A DNA stretch of 37,567 bases from Corynebacterium sp. HMSC036D02 (GTDB lineage Bacteria; Actinomycetota; Actinomycetes; Mycobacteriales; Mycobacteriaceae). Location of the stretch: positions 979-38,545 of the forward strand of contig NZ_KV827699.1 of the NCBI RefSeq assembly GCF_001836165.1. The letters run 5' to 3'. Shown here one piece after another: positions 32,671 through 37,567 of the stretch. The translations under genes were made by a program, and so were the position numbers. Within the stretch, counting starts at the first letter, position 1. Every line of letters starts with the position of its first letter. Under the pieces are notes generated by a model. The model saw only the letters and a program-made list of their open reading frames with translations, ran no database searches and was not told where the DNA came from.

Positions 32671-32732
32671 TATAGGGCACTAATAAGAGCTGCATTAAAT
32701 ACTCTTGCAGGAACCACTAAGGAGTGAGTGCG

Positions 32733-33548
32733 ATGGCAAATCCATTTAGCAAAGGCTGGAAGTATGTGATGGCTTCTTTCGATCAGAAGATCGACGAGAA
32801 CGCTGACCCCAAGGTTCAGATCCAGCAGGCCGTGGAAGGTGCGAAGGAGCAACATCGCCAGATTTCCGAACATGCGGCGGAGATTATTGGACGCAAAACC
32901 CAGCTGGAAATGCAGCTCAACCGTCTGGTGAAGACCCAGAAGGACTATCAAGACCAGACCCGCCGGGCGTTGGAGCTGGCAGATGCTTCTGAGGATCCGC
33001 AGAAGGCCGCCGAGTACAACCAAGCGGCGGAGGTCGTGGCGAGCCAGCTGGTAGCCGTAGAGAATGAGTTGGCCAATCTGAAGTCCCAGCACGAGGCGGC
33101 TACCCAAGCTGCCGAGCAGGCGAAGGCCCAGCAGCAGCAGTCGGAGGCCCGCCTTAAGGAGCAGCTCGCACAGGTGGACCAGTTGCTGTCCCAGGCAGAT
33201 CAGGCAGCGATGCAGGAGAAGAACGCTCAGGCCTTGGACTCTATGAACGAGCTCAAGCCCGATGATTCCACGCCGACGCTGGATTCGGTACGCGCCAAGA
33301 TTGAGAAGCGCTACGCCGATGCTCTCGGCGCTCAGGAGCTGCACCAGGCAGCTGGCGGCAGCCGGATTCAGGAGATTTCGGCCGCGGGCCACGATATGGC
33401 CGCCGCGTCCCGCTTGGACGAGATTCGCGCCGAGATGGCCAAGAATAAGGAGATCGAAGGTTCTCCCTTCGCTGGCGACCAAGCGCTTGAGGCCGGCACC
33501 GAAGCTGGTGCTGGTTCCGAATCGGACACCGCCGAGGGTAAGCAGTAG
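32733..33548 (+). CDS. pspA: PspA/IM30 (ESCRT-III-like) family protein
   Basis: This 271-aa protein is almost entirely coiled coil. The N-terminus ANPFSKGWKYVMASFDQKIDENADPKVQIQQAVEGA is the amphipathic, membrane-binding start of the family, followed by heptad-rich helices to about residue 215. The C-terminal tail (about 235-271) is acidic and disordered. PspA proteins bind and stabilise damaged membrane. I chose ATG 32733 over GTG 32724 because AAGGAG (32719-32724) is 8 nt upstream of the former. It has its own terminators on both sides. Confidence 0.88.
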   Translation: MANPFSKGWKYVMASFDQKIDENADPKVQIQQAVEGAKEQHRQISEHAAEIIGRKTQLEMQLNRLVKTQKDYQDQTRRALELADASEDPQKAAEYNQAAEVVASQLVAVENELANLKSQHEAATQAAEQAKAQQQQSEARLKEQLAQVDQLLSQADQAAMQEKNAQALDSMNELKPDDSTPTLDSVRAKIEKRYADALGAQELHQAAGGSRIQEISAAGHDMAAASRLDEIRAEMAKNKEIEGSPFAGDQALEAGTEAGAGSESDTAEGKQ

Positions 33549-33577
33549 CCACCGCGGAGCACATCACCGTATAGAAA

Positions 33578-33647
33578 AGGGACCTTTGAGAGTGGGCCGC
33601 ATAGCGCGGTCTGGGTGTTTCAGCACCTTATGCTCTCAAAGGTCCCT
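33578..33647. terminator. Bidirectional terminator with two inner hairpins
   Basis: The arms 33578-33592 and 33633-33647 are perfect 15-bp inverted copies. Inside, CCGC/GCGG and GGTG/CACC can form two further small hairpins, giving a branched structure. It lies between the convergent pspA and NYN genes, with short T-runs on both sides. Confidence 0.75.
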
Positions 33648-33655
33648 GTGGTGTT

Positions 33656-34894
33656 TTAGCTATCTTGGCGGCGGATATTGATGAGCACGCCGCGGATGCC
33701 CGAATGAAAGCCATCGCGCAGGTTGACGCGCTGGGTTTCGGTGAGCGTGTACTCGTGCAGCGTTTCACAGGCGAACTGCAGCAGTGGGCGATCGATCTCC
33801 GGTGGCAGGCCACCGCCCGAGAGCAGGTGGGCCTGGTCGCGCTGATCGGCGCTCGCGGCGTTGTCGAACCACCACGAGGCATATTGCTGCCCCACGTCAA
33901 AGGGGGACTGGAAGCCGGCGGAGCTCCACACTTCTTCGGGGAGCGGAACGTACTTCGAGCGCAGCTTGCGGCGCGGCGCCATCATCGACGGCTTTGGCGC
34001 TGCAGGCTTGGGAGCAGGCTTCGGGGCTTCGGTGCCCGTTTCCTCTTCTGAGTCCGTGGGCTTCTGATCCGCGGCGCTGGGCTTTGTGGTTTGTTCGCCG
34101 CAGGGGGCGGGCTCTTCTTCGTCGGTGGGGGCGCTCGGTGCAGCCGACTCCGGGTGCGAGGCGGTGGCAGCCACGTCTTGCGCTGCGGCGGAAGGTGTTG
34201 CAGGCCCAGGCTTTGGCGCGGAGGGGAAGGCGGCTTGCGCCTCGGTAGGTTCGTCGCATTCCGGCGCGAGTTCGCTAGCGGCATCGCTCACTTCCTCGCT
34301 GCCGTCCTCGGAATTGTGGGGTTCGCGAATGGTCGGCGGCAGCGGGCCTTCGAGAACCTCGAGCTCCATTGCATCGGCGAAGTCCTCGCGCGGATCAAGG
34401 ATTGTGGTGGAATCACACGCATGGCGCAGAGCGGAAGACATTGAATCCCAGCCGAAGCCGTAGAGGTGCACGCGCACGCCGTTATTGACGGCCTCCTGAA
34501 CGCCGGGGATCATGTCGGCATCGCCGGAGACCAAAACAAAGTCCGTGACTTGGCCCTTCATGGCGGAGACGATCATGTCAGCGACAAGGCGAGTATCCAC
34601 CGCTTTTTGGGTGCGGCGCTCGCCCCATTCGATGAGTTGGCCGGTGCGCAGTTGCACGCCATCGCAGACGCGCAACGCTCGCTGGTAGCGGTGGGGCCCG
34701 GTGTCGGGGATTCCGTCGTACCAGTATTGGCGGTGAATGCGGTTTCCAACCTGGTTCTCAATCATGGAACCAAGGGAGCTGACTACTTCGGGTAAATCAA
34801 TCTCTAGCTGGGCTCGGGCACCCGTTTCCCACGAGTTATAGAAACTGGCGAGTAGATATGACGTGTCGACGAAGACAAGTGTTCGTTCAAGCAT
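33656..34894 (-). CDS. NYN-domain (PIN-like nuclease) protein with disordered linker
   Basis: This is a 412-aa protein in three parts. Residues 1-175 are a NYN domain: VFVDTSYLL (D10), QKAVDTRLVADM (D100, D106) and LVSGDADMIP (D125, D127) supply the acidic metal-binding residues of PIN-like ribonucleases. Residues about 190-315 are a disordered stretch rich in Ala, Pro, Glu and Ser. Residues about 320-412 form a separate conserved-looking domain (YVPLPEEVWSSAGFQSPFDVGQQYASWWFDNA). RNA cleavage is inferred from the domain; the target is unknown. AGGAG is only 2 nt from the ATG, so the start is slightly uncertain. Confidence 0.82.
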   Translation of the reverse strand: MLERTLVFVDTSYLLASFYNSWETGARAQLEIDLPEVVSSLGSMIENQVGNRIHRQYWYDGIPDTGPHRYQRALRVCDGVQLRTGQLIEWGERRTQKAVDTRLVADMIVSAMKGQVTDFVLVSGDADMIPGVQEAVNNGVRVHLYGFGWDSMSSALRHACDSTTILDPREDFADAMELEVLEGPLPPTIREPHNSEDGSEEVSDAASELAPECDEPTEAQAAFPSAPKPGPATPSAAAQDVAATASHPESAAPSAPTDEEEPAPCGEQTTKPSAADQKPTDSEEETGTEAPKPAPKPAAPKPSMMAPRRKLRSKYVPLPEEVWSSAGFQSPFDVGQQYASWWFDNAASADQRDQAHLLSGGGLPPEIDRPLLQFACETLHEYTLTETQRVNLRDGFHSGIRGVLINIRRQDS

Positions 34895-35032
34895 GGCTCC
34901 TAAATTCCGTTCTATTTCTTCTAACTAATTTTCTTAGGTCACTTCTGTGAGGTCTTCCAGCCTAGGGCCGGTGTATTCCAGTGTGCCCCATTAGTCACAA
35001 AACGTCGATAACCTTGAGGGAATTCCCAGGTA

Positions 35033-35095
35033 ATGAAGGTGTTAGTCGGAGGGCTTGCGGCGGTCATGGGGCTGGTTATATGGTTAGCTACATGA
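35033..35095 (+). CDS. Possible 20-aa hydrophobic peptide upstream of the GntR gene
   Basis: The ORF encodes MKVLVGGLAAVMGLVIWLAT, a single membrane helix. GAGGG lies 12 nt before the ATG, which is far for a Shine-Dalgarno. It overlaps the candidate GntR operator. It could be a leader peptide, a small membrane peptide or chance. Confidence 0.25.
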   Translation: MKVLVGGLAAVMGLVIWLAT

Positions 35096-35108
35096 GTAAC
35101 CAACCAGC
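35071..35108. promoter_or_regulatory. Nested inverted repeats, candidate GntR operator
   Basis: GCTGGTT (35071-35077) pairs with AACCAGC (35102-35108), and inside it GGTTA (35082-35086) pairs with TAACC (35097-35101). The dyad ends 12 bp before the GntR start and covers TATA-like sequence. YtrA-type GntR regulators bind such promoter-proximal repeats and repress their own ABC operon. Confidence 0.55.
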
Positions 35109-35120
35109 TAAGGGGACTGC

Positions 35121-35495
35121 ATGGATAACTCCGCGCAGCCGCTCTTCCGTCAGATAGCGGTGCTCATCGAGGACGCCATCATTGAGGGCACCCTTGCTGA
35201 GGGTGCCCAGGCGCCGTCCACGAATGAGCTCGCAGCCTTCCACAGCATCAACCCCGCCACCGCCCGCAAGGGCCTGACCCTCCTCGTGGATCTCGGAATC
35301 CTCGAAAAACGCCGAGGTATCGGCATGTTCGTCACCTCTGGTGCCGCAGGCCTTATCCGGGCGCGGCGTCGCCAAGACTTTGCGGCTGAATACGCCGCAC
35401 CGCTTATTGACGAAGCCGTGCACCTGGGCTATACCCGCAAGCAACTCCATGACCTCATCGACCTTGTCGCAGAAAGTCGAGGACTCTACTCATGA
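35121..35495 (+). CDS. GntR-family regulator, YtrA subfamily
   Basis: This is a 124-aa regulator: the winged helix (about 8-75) contains PLFRQIAVLIEDAIIEGTLAEGAQAPSTNELAAFHSINPATARKGLTLLVDLGILEKRRGIGMFV. The short C-terminal helical part is typical of YtrA regulators, which control adjacent ABC transporters and are often relieved by envelope stress or antibiotics. AAGGGG lies 5 nt before the ATG. The ATPase gene overlaps its stop by four bases. Confidence 0.9.
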   Translation: MDNSAQPLFRQIAVLIEDAIIEGTLAEGAQAPSTNELAAFHSINPATARKGLTLLVDLGILEKRRGIGMFVTSGAAGLIRARRRQDFAAEYAAPLIDEAVHLGYTRKQLHDLIDLVAESRGLYS

Positions 35496-36292
35496 TTTCT
35501 ACCCCGCACTTCACCTTCGACGACGGCCTCACGCATGGCCTCGTTGGCCCCAACGGCATTGGCAAGACCACTTTGCTGCGTAAGATTGCTGGCCAGCTGA
35601 ATGGCTCTGGCGTCAAGGTCGACGGTGACAAGCCCTATGACAATGAAAAAGTCCTCAACAAGGTTGTCCTCATGGGCATAGATAACCCACTGCCTGAAGG
35701 TTGGAACGTGAAGAAGGTCTTCACCGTGGCAAGTCTGCGTTGGCCCACGTGGAGCGCAGCGCGCGCTGAGGAGCTGGTCGAGCGCTTCGAGCTTCCGATG
35801 AAGAACTACTCGGGTCTTTCCCGTGGTCAGAAATCGGCGGCGAGCTTCATCGTTGCGGTGGCCTCGGGGGTGCCGTACATGCTTCTCGACGAGCCCTATC
35901 TCGGCCTCGACGCCGCCAAGCGGGAGGTGTTCTATGACGTCTTGCGTGAAGAGCATGGTCGCACCATTGTTGTCTCCACCCATCACCTCAACGAACTGTC
36001 TGGTTTGCTCGATACCGTGGCGCTGATGGGGGAGAACCCGCTGTCCGGCCCCATCGATGAGTTCATCGAAGGCGTCGTCCAGCTCACTGGCTCTGCCGAA
36101 ACCCTCGATCGCGCGCTGGGGCGCCTGCAGCTCCCGGTGCTTGAGCGCGAAAGCTCCGCCGTGGCGGACCGCGCACTTGTCGACGCCCGCCCCAACCACA
36201 CCGCCAACGTCTTCGACATGGCCCAGGAAATGGGGCTGCGTGCCACCGAGGTATCCCTCGAGCAGGCAGTGCTGGCATTGGGGGAGGCGTGA
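35492..36292 (+). CDS. ABC transporter ATPase of the GntR-linked exporter
   Basis: This 266-aa ATPase has Walker A GPNGIGKTT at residues 19-27, signature LSRGQK (109-114), Walker B YMLLDEPYLGLD (129-140) and H-loop STHHLNE. The N-terminus is about 15 residues shorter than usual before Walker A, and the signature has Arg in place of the common Gly (LSGGQ). A C-terminal extension of about 75 residues follows the ATPase core. The ATG overlaps the GntR stop (ATGA), so translation is coupled. Substrate unknown; drug or peptide efflux is typical of such units. Confidence 0.88.
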   Translation: MISTPHFTFDDGLTHGLVGPNGIGKTTLLRKIAGQLNGSGVKVDGDKPYDNEKVLNKVVLMGIDNPLPEGWNVKKVFTVASLRWPTWSAARAEELVERFELPMKNYSGLSRGQKSAASFIVAVASGVPYMLLDEPYLGLDAAKREVFYDVLREEHGRTIVVSTHHLNELSGLLDTVALMGENPLSGPIDEFIEGVVQLTGSAETLDRALGRLQLPVLERESSAVADRALVDARPNHTANVFDMAQEMGLRATEVSLEQAVLALGEA

Positions 36293-37278
36293 TGAAGCTC
36301 TATAGGCATATGGCGCTGAGCTGGAACAGCTTCTTCTACGCTTTGTGGATTGTCATCCTTCCGGTGCTGGGAATGGGCCGCGGGCACGAGTGGGCCATTG
36401 GTTACTCACTCTTTATGGTCCTTATGGTTTACCTTTCGCAGCCTGACTTCACGCGTTATCTGACCTTTGGCCTCAGTACCCGTGTATGGAACGGACACCG
36501 GCGCATCAATGCCACCCTGACGCTTGTGCTCATTCTGGTCAGCGCACCCTGGGCTTTCCCGTGGTGGGTCCTCATAGCGCCGGCGCTCATGTGGGTGGCG
36601 TGCATGACGAAACGCGTCGAGCCATCACGACTGACCACTAGCTCCCTCGTTGTAGGCAGCGATGGTGATTCTTCGACGGGCTGGTTCTCAGCGTCCCCGG
36701 TCTCCCAGATTGTGTTGCGCCCTCAAGCTCGCGCGTGGATGTGGACTGCATTCGGTATAGCCATCGCAACGGCGATAAACATCGTGGTGAGCAAGCTGTG
36801 GGATACCGGCGTGGGCATCGTGGGTGCCATTGTTACGTTGATTGTCCTGCCACTAGTTGCTGATTCAATCCGCAGCTCACTCAAAGATGCAGTGGCCTTT
36901 GGCGTGCCGCGTGCAACCTGGTCCAAAGTGACATTGTTGTGCACCGCCATTCCGGTGGGCCTGGGAGCTGTCACTGATGTGGTGATGCTTTTGTGGACTG
37001 GAAACCTCGCCGGATTCACCATCGTTCCCCTTGCAGTGGTTGCTGTTCTAGTGAGCTTCGCGATCACCGATAAAGAGACATGGCCCTATACGGCGGCCAC
37101 AGCCGGAGCCATTGCTGCCGTGTTGCTTGCGTGGCTGCTTAACTCTGAGATCTCTGTGTGGTGGGCGCTGGCTGGGATGGGTGTTCTCTACTTGGTATGG
37201 GCGGGAGTGCTCCCACGGATGGCGCAGAAAGCAAACGTATTTGCGCCGGGGCTTATGGGCTGGTTCGGGATGCGCTAG
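36292..37278 (+). CDS. ABC transporter permease of the GntR-linked exporter
   Basis: This 328-aa protein has about eight to ten hydrophobic helices. I know no specific family beyond ABC-2-like permeases. The ATG shares one base with the ATPase stop (TGATG), with GGGGAG just upstream; GTG 36289 is an alternative. The polar stretch at about 105-135 (RVEPSRLTTSSLVVGSDGDSSTGWFS) separates two membrane halves. A hairpin terminator follows the stop codon. Confidence 0.82.
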   Translation: MKLYRHMALSWNSFFYALWIVILPVLGMGRGHEWAIGYSLFMVLMVYLSQPDFTRYLTFGLSTRVWNGHRRINATLTLVLILVSAPWAFPWWVLIAPALMWVACMTKRVEPSRLTTSSLVVGSDGDSSTGWFSASPVSQIVLRPQARAWMWTAFGIAIATAINIVVSKLWDTGVGIVGAIVTLIVLPLVADSIRSSLKDAVAFGVPRATWSKVTLLCTAIPVGLGAVTDVVMLLWTGNLAGFTIVPLAVVAVLVSFAITDKETWPYTAATAGAIAAVLLAWLLNSEISVWWALAGMGVLYLVWAGVLPRMAQKANVFAPGLMGWFGMR

Positions 37279-37301
37279 GTGCTGTCCGCAGAGCGACCTT
37301 G

Positions 37302-37323
37302 AAGGTGCGTTTAAGCGCACCTT
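37302..37323 (+). terminator. Hairpin after the ABC permease gene
   Basis: AAGGTGCG (37302-37309) pairs perfectly with CGCACCTT (37316-37323) around a 6-nt loop. The T-run is short (TTTA). Confidence 0.65.
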
Positions 37324-37356
37324 TAGGCGCCTGAAAACCTACGATGACGTGCAAAT

Positions 37357-37567
37357 TTGTGTTTCCTCGAGGCCGTGTGTAACTTTATATGAGTCAGCGC
37401 GACCGACAGCGCCCCACAGGAACTGAGGTTCTTGGAGAGTGGCGGTAGGAAAACAGGCCCTGACAACAAATATTTTCTTTACTCGCAGTACTGCGTTTCG
37501 CTCAAGGCGGTCCGTATGACTGTGTGGTGACGATGTCTGAGAACTCAATAGTGTGCCAATGTACTTT
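37357..37567 (+). promoter_or_regulatory. Promoter and leader of a ribosomal RNA operon (partial)
   Basis: TTGTGT (37357-37362) and TAACTT (37380-37385) are 17 bp apart and form a plausible promoter. The end of the window carries GAGAACTCAATAGTGTG (from about 37538), a sequence I know from the leader just upstream of 16S rRNA in mycobacteria and corynebacteria. No mature rRNA sequence is reached. An AT-rich stretch with CTGACA (37460-37465) may hold a second promoter, but I cannot place its -10. Confidence 0.6.

Overview
The window is high-GC actinobacterial DNA, most likely from a Corynebacterium. The evidence is a ponA - membrane glycosyltransferase - rpsF - ssb - rplI - dnaB block preceded by a DUF5318-like zinc protein (the order known from mycobacteria and corynebacteria), a MetP/MetS-type sodium symporter pair, a ChrSA/HrtBA-type haem sensor and exporter, and many start codons that sit 7-8 nt after a TANNNT hexamer (leaderless transcripts, common in corynebacteria). 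The right edge runs into what looks like the leader of a ribosomal RNA operon. I see no tRNA gene, insertion sequence, prophage or CRISPR array.

Left part (1-7030): an array of AGTTGTT/AACAACT heptamers, an unrecognised 427-aa protein, an FAD-binding dehydrogenase, a methionine/alanine-type symporter with its 54-aa small subunit, an AcuI/YhdH-type oxidoreductase and a VanZ-like membrane protein. Haem block (7032-11562): a flavin monooxygenase, response regulator and histidine kinase on the minus strand, divergent from an HrtB permease and HrtA ATPase, with a palindrome between the two arms. Housekeeping block (11616-19773): a YwaF-like membrane protein, bifunctional NAD(P)HX repair enzyme, Nei-type glycosylase, DUF1846 protein, TrhO tRNA hydroxylase, a small membrane protein, a tandem universal stress protein and a MarR regulator. 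Several gene junctions here carry long palindromes.

Core block (19899-27843): DUF5318 protein, class A penicillin-binding protein, GT87-like membrane transferase, a 60-aa membrane protein, then rpsF-ssb-rplI. A 645-bp non-coding stretch follows with a terminator and four perfect DnaA boxes before dnaB. rpsR is absent from the usual rpsF-ssb-rpsR-rplI order.

Right part (27845-37567): a minus-strand copper unit (copZ-copA) running closely into a NiaP-like transporter and a second VanZ protein. It is divergent from a thioredoxin across a textbook CsoR-type operator. Then come a PspA-family protein, a NYN-domain protein with a long disordered linker, and a tightly coupled GntR regulator - ABC ATPase - permease unit whose promoter carries nested inverted repeats. 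The most unusual signals are the DnaA-box cluster in front of dnaB, the heptamer array at the left edge, the 96-bp palindrome at 16634-16729, and three gene junctions where the stop codon of one gene forms the first half of the predicted -10 element of the next.
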